DNA of 64,000 bases, from contig JAIQEY010000016.1 in NCBI GenBank assembly GCA_020073565.1, forward strand, positions 39,214 to 103,213, given 5' to 3'. The number at the start of each line of letters is the position of its first letter. The first letter of the stretch is position 1. This DNA is from Terriglobia bacterium. GTDB taxonomy: Bacteria; Acidobacteriota; Terriglobia; Terriglobales; Acidobacteriaceae. Of this stretch, positions 9,567 to 18,340 are shown piece after piece. Position numbers and translations under genes: made by a program. The notes under the pieces are model-generated. The model was not told the origin of the DNA. It ran no database searches and was given only the letters and a program-made list of their open reading frames with translations.

Positions 9567-10617
9567 GGGCACGAGCACTCCTTGCCTGGAAACGGCCCAC
9601 GCCGCCTCCCAACAGCCACACGAGAATGGCTTTTTGAATGTGCAGACGATTCTCCGCCTGATCGAAAACGGCGGAGTTTGGCGAATCGATGATCTGGTCG
9701 GTGACTTCCGAGCCGCGATGCGCGGGCAGGCAATGCATGAACAGCGCATGCGGCTTCGCCAGATTGAATAGCGCGGCATTCACCTGGTAGGGAGCGAAGA
9801 CTTTGGCGCGCTCCTCGGCTTCGTCTTCATGTCCCATGCTGGCCCAGGCGTCGGTATAAACGGCATCGGTGCCAGTGACTGCCTTGCGCGGATCGTTCAG
9901 CAGGCGGAGTGTCGCGCCCGTTTCTTCGGCAATCGCCTGCGCCATGGTTACGATGACAGGATTCAACGCATAGCGCTCCGGTGTGGCAATCGAAACCTTC
10001 GATCCCATGGCGGCGCCAGCCAGGAGCAGCGAGTGCGCCATGTTGTTGCCGTCGCCCACGTAGGAGAAATGAATCTTCGAGAGGTCGCCGAAGTGTTCCT
10101 GCAGTGTGAAGAAGTCGGCCAGCGCCTGGCAGGGATGCTCGAGTTCGCTGAGCGCGTTGATGACGGGCACGTCCGCGTAGGTGGCCATGCCTTCGACCGT
10201 GGCATGGCTGAAGGTGCGCAGCACGATGACGTCGATCCAGCGCTCGAGATTGTGGGCGATGTCGTAGAGCGACTCGCGCGCATCCAGGCGGCCGCGGGTC
10301 TGGTCAACGAAGAAAGTGCTGCCGCCGAGGCTGTCCATGCCGGCCTCGAAGGTGAGGCGGGTACGGAGCGACGGCTTCTCGAAAAACATGACCATCTGCT
10401 TGCCAGCGAGAACGCCGCGGAAATCCGCCGGGCGGCGCTTGAGCATGGCGGTCAGGTTGAAGAGGGAGAGAATCTCGGCGGGGGCGAGGTCGTGCACGGA
10501 AACCAGATCGCGCGGGGCGATCGGTTCCGGCAGCAGGTTCGGTGGTTGCGTCTTCGGTACGTCCACCTTAGCTAGATCCATCAATGCCATGGGCTCGGTT
10601 CTCATTTGCGTTTTCAT
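9559..10617 (-). CDS. argF: ornithine carbamoyltransferase
   Basis: ArgF makes citrulline from ornithine and carbamoyl phosphate. Family motifs are visible: EKPSLRTR (carbamoyl-phosphate binding), HPCQ, the ornithine-binding SMG loop in DAWASMG, and HCLP near the C-terminus. I chose the ATG at 10617, giving 352 aa, because a GGAG ribosome-binding site lies 4 bases upstream. An in-frame ATG at 10662, four bases after argR, would add 15 residues and has a weaker site. Even the shorter form has an N-terminal extension compared with typical 305-335 aa enzymes. Confidence 0.95.
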   Translation of the reverse strand: MKTQMRTEPMALMDLAKVDVPKTQPPNLLPEPIAPRDLVSVHDLAPAEILSLFNLTAMLKRRPADFRGVLAGKQMVMFFEKPSLRTRLTFEAGMDSLGGSTFFVDQTRGRLDARESLYDIAHNLERWIDVIVLRTFSHATVEGMATYADVPVINALSELEHPCQALADFFTLQEHFGDLSKIHFSYVGDGNNMAHSLLLAGAAMGSKVSIATPERYALNPVIVTMAQAIAEETGATLRLLNDPRKAVTGTDAVYTDAWASMGHEDEAEERAKVFAPYQVNAALFNLAKPHALFMHCLPAHRGSEVTDQIIDSPNSAVFDQAENRLHIQKAILVWLLGGGVGRFQARSARAHA

Positions 10618-10666
10618 TTCACTCCGTTTCGGGGAAATCTGATCTTGGGATTTGGCGGCCATCGCT

Positions 10667-11107
10667 CTAAGACAGCTCGCGAATGCGTCGGGCGAGGGCG
10701 CTGGCCTTTTTCTTGTCGGCGGCGACGACGAACACGGTGTCGTCCCCGGCGAGCGTGCCGACGACTTCCGGCCAATGGGAAGCGTCGAGCGCGGCGGCGA
10801 CGGGCTGCGCGCTGCCGACCGTGGTCTTGATGACGAGCATGTTCTGAGCCTGGCGGATCTCGACGACGAACTGGTAGGCCATGTGCATCACCGAGGGTAG
10901 ATACGTCTCGGACGCCTTGTTCTCGGTGATACGAACGTAGCCCTCGGAGCCTTTGACGAGCTTCAGTTCGTGGATGTCGCGGGAAAGGGTAGCTTGGCCA
11001 ACTTCGAAGCCGCGGCGAACGAGGCTGTGCTGAAGGGCGTCCTGGCTTTCGACCCGGCCCTGTTCCAGCAGATCAAGAATCGCTTTCTGGCGTGCTGCCT
11101 TCGACAT
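10667..11107 (-). CDS. argR: arginine repressor
   Basis: ArgR is an arginine-sensing transcription factor. The 146-aa protein has an N-terminal winged helix (QATLSRDIHELKLVK, about residues 38-52) and a C-terminal domain with GTLAGDDTVFV, the hexamerisation and arginine-binding region. It is the first gene of the arg operon. Two ARG boxes lie on its start region (11105-11142), the first covering the start codon itself, so autorepression and repression of argF-G-H by arginine are expected. Confidence 0.95.
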   Translation of the reverse strand: MSKAARQKAILDLLEQGRVESQDALQHSLVRRGFEVGQATLSRDIHELKLVKGSEGYVRITENKASETYLPSVMHMAYQFVVEIRQAQNMLVIKTTVGSAQPVAAALDASHWPEVVGTLAGDDTVFVVAADKKKASALARRIRELS

Positions 11108-11142
11108 GAATAAACATGCACCTAAATGAATAAGTATCCATG
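11105..11142. promoter_or_regulatory. tandem ARG boxes (ArgR operator)
   Basis: Two 18-bp sites closely follow the Bacillus-type ARG-box consensus: CATGAATAAACATGCACC at 11105-11122 and AATGAATAAGTATCCATG at 11125-11142. Their ATGAAT cores are 20 bp apart, about two helical turns, as expected for a hexameric repressor. Box 1 includes the argR start codon. Confidence 0.8.
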
Positions 11143-11227
11143 CAGGGGGACGGTGATGTCAAGGGGAAAGCGGGGGGTCGAAGCCCGGCGGGTAGAGGGC
11201 GGAAAGCGGGCTCCGGGCTAGGCTTCC

Positions 11228-11335
11228 GTAGTGTTCCAAATTCATCAAGCTCCAAGGACACAAAGTCCCACGAAGGTATCAACCCCTGGAGGTTTCCTTC
11301 GTGTTCCTTTGTGTCCTTGGTGGTGAATTAGGAAA
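11228..11335. repeat. about 105-bp inverted-repeat element (copy 1)
   Basis: The element opens with GTAGTGTTCCAAATTCAT. Its left arm (11239-11276) is imperfectly complementary to the right arm (11296-11329), which contains CCTTTGTGTCCTTGGTGGT. A homologous element lies at 22966-23075. Confidence 0.75.
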
Positions 11336-11354
11336 CTACCAAGGGCTTCGTAGC

Positions 11355-13565
11355 CTAAATCTTCTGCAGCCGCTGCACGTCGTGCACGCCGGGGATCTTT
11401 CTTACTCCATCGATGATCTGCTGCAGATGCTTGAGGTCGGCGATTTCCAGGATCACGTCCACATTGGCCTGGCCGTTACTGGTGCGGGCTTCGATGTTAC
11501 GGATGTTGGTGTGGGTGTCGCTGATGACGGCGGTGATTTGTTTCAGCATGCCGAAGCGGTCGTCACAGAAGAGTGTGATCTTGACGGGATAGGAAACCTG
11601 CTGGTTTTCCTTGTCATGAGCCCACAGCACGTCGATGCGACGGTCGGGTTCATAGAGCAAATTGGTGACGTTCGGACATTTGATGGAGTGGACGGCAACG
11701 CCCTTGCCACGTGTCACGTAGCCGACGATAGCTTCCCCGCGAATCGGATTACAACATCGGGCGCGGTAGACGAGCAAGTCGCCCTGGCCTTTGACGATGA
11801 TGGCGTTGCTGTCTCCGCCGAAGACGCGGCGCACGACGCTGGTGAATCCGCCGGCTGGCGCTGTCTCTTCGCCCTCGGGCGCGGGCTGAGCGCCGGCGGG
11901 CGCGAACTTGGCCAGCACTTGCCGCGCGGAGTATTTTCCGTAGCCGATGCCAGCCATCAGGTCGTCGGCGCGGCCCAGGCCATAGTCGCTGGCCGCTCGC
12001 TGCAGGTCGGCGTCTTTGATGTCCTTCAGCGAAATGCGGTATTTGCGCGCTTCCTTTTCGATCAGCTTGCGGCCGATTTCGATAGCGCGCTCGCGCTGGT
12101 GGACATTGAGCCAGTGCTTGATCTTGTTGCGGGAACGCGAGGACTTGACGATAGCCAGCCAGTCGCGGCTCGGCTTGTGGCCCGGCTGGGTGAGAATCTC
12201 GACGATGTCGCCGGAGTGGAGTTTGTGGCGGAGCGGCACCATGCGCCCGTTGACCTTCGCGCCCACACAACTGTGTCCGACTTCGGTGTGGATGGAGTAC
12301 GCAAAATCAATGGGCGTGGACTCGCGCGGCAGAACCACAACCTTGCCTTTGGGGGTGAAAGTGTAGACCTCTTCGGGGTAGAGATCGACTTTCAGGGTGG
12401 AGAGGAATTCGTTGGGGTCAGAGACGTCGCGTTGCCACTCGACCACCTGGCGCAACCAGGCGAGGCGCTGCTCGTCCTGCGCGGAAACGGCGCCGTCTTT
12501 GTATTTCCAGTGCGCGGCGATTCCTTCTTCGCACATTTTGTGCATTTCTTCGGTGCGGATCTGGATCTCGAAGGTCTCGCCAGTCTCGGTGATCACGGAA
12601 GTGTGCAGCGACTGGTACAGATTGGGCCGCGGCATGGCGATAAAGTCCTTGATGCGGCCGGGAACGGGGCGCCAGAGGTTATGAATAATGCCGAGGACGG
12701 CGTAGCAGTCCTGCACGGAGTTGGTGATGACGCGCATGGCGTAGAGGTCGTAGACCTGATCGACGCTGATGCGCTGGCGCAAAAGTTTCTTGTGGATGCT
12801 GTAGAGGCGCTTGATGCGGCTTTCGACCCGTCCGGTGATGCCGGCCTCTTTGAGGCCGTCGCGGAGCACGCTTTCGACCCGGGCCATGAATGTTTCCCCG
12901 GCTTTGCGGCGTGATTCGACCGCGGCGCGGACCTGCTCGAAGCCGATGGGATCAACGTATTTGAAACCCAGGTCTTCAAGTTCACCGCGAATTTTTCCCA
13001 TGCCGAGGCGGTGCGCGATGGGAGCATAGATGTCGAGGGTCTCGCGGGCAATTTTTTCCCGGCGTTCGGGGTCGAGATGCTCCAGCGTGCGCATGTTGTG
13101 CAGGCGGTCCGCGAGCTTGATGAGGACGACGCGGATGTCGTCAACCATGGCGAGCATCATCTTGCGGAGGTTTTCGGCCTGGGCTTCTTCGTTGGAGGAG
13201 AAATCGATTTTGCTGATCTTGGTGACACCCTCGACGATGTGGGCGACCTGTTCTCCGAACTCCTGGCGGATTTCTACGGTGGTCACCGAGGTGTCTTCGA
13301 CCGAGTCGTGGAGCAGGCCGGCAGCGATGGAAACCGAATCCATCTTCATGTCGGCGAGCACGTTAGCGACTTCAAGCGGATGGACCAGGTAAGGTTCACC
13401 GGAGGCGCGGTGCTGGCCAGAGTGGTGTTTCTGGGAGAATTCGTAGGCCTTCTTGACCAGGCCGAGGTCGTCGCTGGGCCGATTCTCGCGGAGCTTCTTC
13501 ATTAACTCGCGGAAACGGGTCACCGTGAGCACGTTGGTCGCGATCTGTTCACGCAACGTTGCCAT
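11355..13565 (-). CDS. rel: bifunctional (p)ppGpp synthetase/hydrolase
   Basis: This enzyme makes and degrades the alarmone (p)ppGpp. Domains in order are an HD hydrolase (HHSGQHR...HPLEVA...HDSVEDT, about residues 50-105), a synthetase with RIKDF and YQSLHT (about 245-265), TGS (VYTFTPKGK, about 395), a zinc-finger-like segment (RARCCNP, about 610) and a C-terminal ACT domain. The RxKD form of the synthetase loop and an intact HD motif indicate a bifunctional Rel/SpoT rather than a synthetase-only RelA. At 736 aa it is full length. The start is an ATG at 13565. It appears monocistronic. Confidence 0.96.
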   Translation of the reverse strand: MATLREQIATNVLTVTRFRELMKKLRENRPSDDLGLVKKAYEFSQKHHSGQHRASGEPYLVHPLEVANVLADMKMDSVSIAAGLLHDSVEDTSVTTVEIRQEFGEQVAHIVEGVTKISKIDFSSNEEAQAENLRKMMLAMVDDIRVVLIKLADRLHNMRTLEHLDPERREKIARETLDIYAPIAHRLGMGKIRGELEDLGFKYVDPIGFEQVRAAVESRRKAGETFMARVESVLRDGLKEAGITGRVESRIKRLYSIHKKLLRQRISVDQVYDLYAMRVITNSVQDCYAVLGIIHNLWRPVPGRIKDFIAMPRPNLYQSLHTSVITETGETFEIQIRTEEMHKMCEEGIAAHWKYKDGAVSAQDEQRLAWLRQVVEWQRDVSDPNEFLSTLKVDLYPEEVYTFTPKGKVVVLPRESTPIDFAYSIHTEVGHSCVGAKVNGRMVPLRHKLHSGDIVEILTQPGHKPSRDWLAIVKSSRSRNKIKHWLNVHQRERAIEIGRKLIEKEARKYRISLKDIKDADLQRAASDYGLGRADDLMAGIGYGKYSARQVLAKFAPAGAQPAPEGEETAPAGGFTSVVRRVFGGDSNAIIVKGQGDLLVYRARCCNPIRGEAIVGYVTRGKGVAVHSIKCPNVTNLLYEPDRRIDVLWAHDKENQQVSYPVKITLFCDDRFGMLKQITAVISDTHTNIRNIEARTSNGQANVDVILEIADLKHLQQIIDGVRKIPGVHDVQRLQKI

Positions 13566-13727
13566 GATGGATTTTACCCTAGCGGAAGCGGGGAAGAGGG
13601 CATACCGCGAGGCGCGCTGTGCCTATAGTTTACGCGATCGGAAGTGTCCAAGGCCATTCCCGCCGAGCCGCTGGTTTTCGCTGAGAAGGGCGTGGGGGCT
13701 GGTAGAGTTACGAAGGGAAATACGGGC

Positions 13728-14618
13728 GTGAACCGCATTCTGGTAAGCGGAGTTTCGGGGCCGATTGGGCTCGCGCTGGTGCCGTCGCTGGCATCGGGCG
13801 GAGCGGAACTTGTGCGCCTGGTGCGGGGAGCCGCGAAGAACGCCGAGCAGATTTCGTGGAATCCTCTGGCTGCGGTGGTTGCAGCGGATGTATCCGGCTT
13901 CGACGCGGTCATTCACCTGGCTGGCGAAAGTGTGGTCGGGCGCTGGACCGACGCAAAGAAGAAAGCCATCCGCGAGAGCAGGATCCAGGCCACGCGCAAC
14001 CTGGCTTCGGCCCTGGCCCAGGCAAAAGACCGGCCGCGCCTGTTCATTTGCGCTTCTGCCGTCGGGTTTTACGGCAACCGCGGCGATGAGCTTCTGACGG
14101 AGGAAAGTGCGGGCGGCACTGGATTCGCGGCAGAACTAGGCCGCGAATGGGAGGCGGCGAGCCGGATCGCGGCGGAAGCCGGCATTCGCACCGTGAACCT
14201 GCGCATCGGGCTGGTGCTGAGCCCCAAGGGTGGAGCGCTCGAGAAGATGCTGACCCCGTTCAAGCTGGGCTTGGGTGGCCGTCTTGGCCCCGGCACCCAA
14301 TGGTGGAGTTGGATCCATGTGGACGACATCGTGGGAGCCATCCATCACATCATGCACAACGAGTCGCTCTCCGGGCCGGTAAACCTGGTCGCGCCGAGTC
14401 CGGTGCGGAACCATGAGTTCACCCGAGTACTCGCATCGGTACTCAGACGGCCTGCTCTATTTCCGGTACCAGCGTTCGCGGCACGGCTTGCCTTGGGCGA
14501 GATGGCTCAGGAGTTAATGCTGAGCAGCCAACGGGTAGTACCAGCAAAACTCGAAACCAGTGGGTATTCGTTCCGCTTTCGCGAACTGGGAGCGGCCCTG
14601 GAAGATCTGTTGGGATAA
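13728..14618 (+). CDS. TIGR01777-family epimerase-like protein (SDR superfamily)
   Basis: This is an extended short-chain dehydrogenase/reductase-like protein of the SulA/SDR39U1 group, whose substrate is unknown. It begins with a variant nucleotide-binding loop (VSGVSGPIG). It then has HLAGESVVGRW, SAVGFYG, RIGLVLS and WIHVDD segments and the DUF1731-like C-terminus, all diagnostic of the family. I prefer the GTG at 13728 because AAGGGA precedes it and the resulting 296 aa equals the family length. An ATG at 13644 would add 28 residues with no family match. Confidence 0.85.
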   Translation: MNRILVSGVSGPIGLALVPSLASGGAELVRLVRGAAKNAEQISWNPLAAVVAADVSGFDAVIHLAGESVVGRWTDAKKKAIRESRIQATRNLASALAQAKDRPRLFICASAVGFYGNRGDELLTEESAGGTGFAAELGREWEAASRIAAEAGIRTVNLRIGLVLSPKGGALEKMLTPFKLGLGGRLGPGTQWWSWIHVDDIVGAIHHIMHNESLSGPVNLVAPSPVRNHEFTRVLASVLRRPALFPVPAFAARLALGEMAQELMLSSQRVVPAKLETSGYSFRFRELGAALEDLLG

Positions 14619-14652
14619 CCCTTTCGTTCGTCGTGCTTAACCCCGGATGGCG

Positions 14653-15645
14653 CTATTTTGCTGGAGGTCCCGCCTGGATGTGTGTGCGGGTAATGCGGTC
14701 ATGCCAGCACAAACCGTCCTCATCCAGAATGCTCCAGAGATAGCCGAGACCCAGAGAGAACGCGGAGAGAAATGACGCCAGCGCGCGCCAGCGCCGCACT
14801 CGTCGGCCAACCGGCGAGCCATCGAACCTAACCAGGCGGAGCCGCAGGACCCGCAGTCCGGGAGTGGAGCCGGTGTACACGACGAACAGAAATTCATAGG
14901 CAGCCCACAACAGCACCGTGACAACAAGAAATCCTGTGATCAGCACGGGAAGAGGCGCGCGTGCCGGATTCAGTCGCAGAAAGATGGCGGCAAATGCCGC
15001 CAGGGTCGTTCCCAGAATTAGACTGTCGACCACTCCGGCGAGCAAACGCCGCGGAATGGACGCCGAGAGCTGCGGAAAGTCGGCGCCAGTTCGGGTTTCT
15101 TCTCTACTGGCGGCAGGTTCCATCAGGATGCCACCGAGGGCCGGCGGCGGCGGCAGGACCTCTGGGGCCTCGACGATGCGCGGACGATCCGTGACCGGCT
15201 CCGCCAGTTCCGGAATCCAACAAACGGGGAGGGCTGCGGAACGAGGAAACTCGATGAGGTTAGTCGCTGATTCCGGTTCGGTGGCCATCGCCGGATGAGG
15301 ATCGGCGATCGTCGGGGCTCCCTCTGCGGCCAGATGCTCTTCCATTCGCCGCGCCGGACCTTCACGAGTGGGTATCGGCGCAACCGCCACAGCCAAATTG
15401 CTCTCCGACGGTGGACGAGACCAGTTTTCAGCAGAGTCGAACGGCAGGAGCAATGAGGGATACCGGGCAGCGCGCGGCCTCCGCCGGGCGCGGTATCGCT
15501 CGAGACGCGCAGCCACTTCGCGACGCCAAGATTCAGCGTCTGGAGACGTGCTCGCGCTATCACAAGCGGCGCCAGTCAGCTCCAGGGCAGCATCGCAGGC
15601 GAAGTGTTCCTGGACGGCGGGATCTGTGCCCGTTGGACAGTCCAT
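14653..15645 (-). CDS. RDD-family membrane protein
   Basis: The N-terminal 190 residues are a low-complexity Pro/Ala/Glu-rich region that includes an arginine-rich patch (RYRARRRPRAARY). The C-terminal part has the RDD pattern: RRLLAGVVDSLILG, a second hydrophobic segment, GSTPGLRVLRLRL and a final helix before DRITRTHI. The three hydrophobic segments place it in the inner membrane. RDD proteins have been linked to ion exchange and to assembly complexes, but no function can be assigned here. The ATG at 15645 is preferred over 15711. It is divergent from lptD. Confidence 0.8.
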   Translation of the reverse strand: MDCPTGTDPAVQEHFACDAALELTGAACDSASTSPDAESWRREVAARLERYRARRRPRAARYPSLLLPFDSAENWSRPPSESNLAVAVAPIPTREGPARRMEEHLAAEGAPTIADPHPAMATEPESATNLIEFPRSAALPVCWIPELAEPVTDRPRIVEAPEVLPPPPALGGILMEPAASREETRTGADFPQLSASIPRRLLAGVVDSLILGTTLAAFAAIFLRLNPARAPLPVLITGFLVVTVLLWAAYEFLFVVYTGSTPGLRVLRLRLVRFDGSPVGRRVRRWRALASFLSAFSLGLGYLWSILDEDGLCWHDRITRTHIQAGPPAK

Positions 15646-15805
15646 CAATCCGGTCTTCGAAGAATGCCAGCAGCCAGAGCCAGCCCAGGCACGCAAGGGC
15701 GGCGAAACCAAGACGCGCGCAACTTTGCTTCCCGAACCAGCCGCATGCTAAGGTCAACGCTAGTTCCCGTTAGCGACCGGCTGGCGGAGCGCATGTGCGC
15801 TTGAA

Positions 15806-18283
15806 ATGATCGTCCGCACTCGAATCTTTATCACGGCTGCCCTCGCCTGTCACCTGCTTCTTGCCCCCAGGGTAGTAACCAGCCAGACGCCGCCCCCCAT
15901 GGCGCTTCCAGCGGCCCCGGTTCAAACGGCGGACGAAGAAGAGGTGACCATTAAGGCAGTGCAGCAGGAGAAGGACGGCTCTCTTTATAAGTTGCGAGGG
16001 GAAGTCGAGATCCACTATCGCACCTATATTCTTTACGCCGATGAAGTTACCTATAACTCGGCCACCGGCGACACCGACTTGGAGGGCCACGTGGTGCTGG
16101 ATGGCGGTCCCTATGACGAACATGTGGAGGCCAGTCACGGCACCTATAACGTCCGCACGGAAACGGGGACGTTCTACAGCGTGGTTGGTACCGCAGGGTT
16201 TCGTCTGCGGAAGTCCCGCTACGTGCTGACCTCCTCCAACCCTTTCGCCTTCACCGGCAAAGTGGTCGAGAAGCACGGCGCCAACCACTATCTGGTTCGC
16301 CAGGGGACGGTGACCACATGCGAGTTGCCTCATCCCAAATGGCAGTTCAACGCCGGGCGCATCACCGTAGATGTCGATGGCAGCGCAAGAATCTACCACA
16401 GCAGTTTTCGACTGGGCGGCGTGCCGGTGTTTTATTTTCCTTTTGTGACCCACCCGGTTCAAAAAAAGCAGCGCGAGTCGGGGCTGCTGATTCCGAGCAT
16501 TGGTAACTCCTCCACCAAAGGAAAGATTGCGGGCGAATCCGTGTACTGGGCCATCAATCGCAGCATGGATGCCACGCTGGGGGGTGAATACTATTCCAAG
16601 CGCGGCTGGGCGCAGCGCGCGGAGTACCGGGCCCGGCCCAGCGACACTTCCTACGTGGACTTCAATTACGTGGGGGTCGTGGATCGCGGCATCGGCACCC
16701 CGCGCCAGGATCAGGGCGGCGAAGACGCACGGTTCACGGCCGAGGGCCGTTTCGGAAACAACTTCCGCGGAGTGGCCAATGTCGACTATCTGAGTTCCTT
16801 TGTGTTCCGCATCGCTTTTACCGACGTCTACGCCCAGGCGATCGATTCGGAAGTGAGATCGCAGATTTTCCTCTCCAACACGACCAACGGATTTCATTTC
16901 AATGCCCTGGCCGAGCGCTACCAGAACTTCGAAGTCTGCGTTCCGGTGCCGGGAACGAACACGGGCTGCAGCACGATTACGCAAACGGAGTTGGTTCGGA
17001 TTCTGCATACGCCGAGTTTCTTCCTTTCCAGCGAGGAGCGGCAGTTGGGAAATACGCCGCTCTACTGGTCGTTCGAGAGTGCGACCGAAGGTTTGCAGCG
17101 GCGCGAGGTGCCGGAACTCGGGAGTCAGAGCGAGATCGGGCTCCGCACAGCAGCGCTCGTAGGCAGGTTCGATCTGGCGCCCTCGCTCGCGATGCCTCTG
17201 CACTGGCGGGGATGGTCGTTCCGTCCCGAACTTACGTTACGGGATACTCTTTACACGCAGCAGTTCGATCCGGCATTGGCGGCAGCGAACGGAAGAGCAG
17301 CCGACGACAATCTGAATCGCAAGGCCCTGGAAGGTTCGTTCGAGTTGCGGCCACCGGCATTGTCGAAGGTCTTCGATCGTCCCTGGCTCGGACGTAAGTG
17401 GAAGCACGTGATTGAGCCGCGCATGCGGTACGACTATGTGACCGGTGTACATAACTTCGCCAGCATTCTGCGTTTCGATACCACCGATGTGCTGACCAAC
17501 ACCAATGAAGTCGAGTACTCGCTGGTGAATCGTCTTTACGCCAGGCATCTGGATCCTAACGTCAAGGATTGCGATTTGCAGGGTATGAGCACACTTGCCA
17601 TCGGTGGCGCACCGACGGTTGGAGCGGTTCCGTGGGAACCGCCTCCGGGCCCAGATGCTCAACCCTGCGCCTCGGGCCCGCGGGAGATCCTGAGTTGGGA
17701 GATCGGACAGAAGTATTTTTTCGACCCCACGTTTGGGAACGCGTTGGTTGCAGGCTCGCGCAACGTATTTACGACGACTGCGGGTTTCACGGGCATCGCG
17801 TTTCTGAACCAGGGGCGGCGCTTCGCTCCCATCATTTCCCGGCTTCGCATCGAAACCAGCCCCCGTACCAATACCGAGTGGGACTTGGATTACGACCTCA
17901 AGGCGGGTCGCATCAATGCCAGCACGGCGCTGGTGAACTTCCACTACGGCCCATTTACCGCAGGGGGAGGCGATGCTTTTCTGCGAGTGATCGACAAGGC
18001 GGGGGCGGGCGATTTCCACCAGTTTCGGGTGTTGTTCGGTTACGGTCAACTCAACAAGCGCGGCTTTAGCGCGGCCACCAGCTTCGGTTTTGACTTCAAC
18101 CAGGGATCTCTGCAGTACTCTGCGGCGCAGACGAGTTACAACTGGGACTGCTGCGGCCTGAGCCTGGAATACCGGCGCTTTGCGCTGGGAGCGGTGCGCA
18201 ACGAAAACCAGTATCGCTTCGCCTTCACGCTCGCGAACGTGGGAGCGTTCGGTAACCTGCGTCGGCAGGAGCGGCTATATTAG
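15806..18283 (+). CDS. lptD: LPS-assembly outer-membrane protein LptD
   Basis: LptD inserts lipopolysaccharide into the outer leaflet of the outer membrane together with LptE. The 825-aa precursor has a signal peptide (about residues 1-26). An OstA/LptA-like beta-jellyroll follows (YADEVTYNSATGDTDLEGHV, about 75-95), then a long beta-barrel with aromatic-rich alternating strands up to the C-terminus. It shows that the host has LPS, consistent with waaA, lpxK and the heptose genes nearby. A conserved Cys pair (CDLQ, then DCCGLSLEY near the C-terminus) could form the disulfides known for LptD. Confidence 0.93.
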   Translation: MIVRTRIFITAALACHLLLAPRVVTSQTPPPMALPAAPVQTADEEEVTIKAVQQEKDGSLYKLRGEVEIHYRTYILYADEVTYNSATGDTDLEGHVVLDGGPYDEHVEASHGTYNVRTETGTFYSVVGTAGFRLRKSRYVLTSSNPFAFTGKVVEKHGANHYLVRQGTVTTCELPHPKWQFNAGRITVDVDGSARIYHSSFRLGGVPVFYFPFVTHPVQKKQRESGLLIPSIGNSSTKGKIAGESVYWAINRSMDATLGGEYYSKRGWAQRAEYRARPSDTSYVDFNYVGVVDRGIGTPRQDQGGEDARFTAEGRFGNNFRGVANVDYLSSFVFRIAFTDVYAQAIDSEVRSQIFLSNTTNGFHFNALAERYQNFEVCVPVPGTNTGCSTITQTELVRILHTPSFFLSSEERQLGNTPLYWSFESATEGLQRREVPELGSQSEIGLRTAALVGRFDLAPSLAMPLHWRGWSFRPELTLRDTLYTQQFDPALAAANGRAADDNLNRKALEGSFELRPPALSKVFDRPWLGRKWKHVIEPRMRYDYVTGVHNFASILRFDTTDVLTNTNEVEYSLVNRLYARHLDPNVKDCDLQGMSTLAIGGAPTVGAVPWEPPPGPDAQPCASGPREILSWEIGQKYFFDPTFGNALVAGSRNVFTTTAGFTGIAFLNQGRRFAPIISRLRIETSPRTNTEWDLDYDLKAGRINASTALVNFHYGPFTAGGGDAFLRVIDKAGAGDFHQFRVLFGYGQLNKRGFSAATSFGFDFNQGSLQYSAAQTSYNWDCCGLSLEYRRFALGAVRNENQYRFAFTLANVGAFGNLRRQERLY

Positions 18284-18340
18284 CTAGATCGGCCACCATG
18301 GGGTGAATCACATCCACATCATGGTCGTCAATCCAATAGA

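Noticed and set aside
8700..9692. 330-codon plus-strand frame opposite argG
   Set aside because: Shadow of argG/argF; no supporting features.
11301..12914. 537-codon plus-strand frame opposite rel
   Set aside because: Shadow of the rel gene in GC-rich sequence; no family features and no ribosome-binding site.
15770..17203. 477-codon minus-strand frame opposite lptD
   Set aside because: Antisense shadow of lptD; composition is Arg/His-rich without domains.
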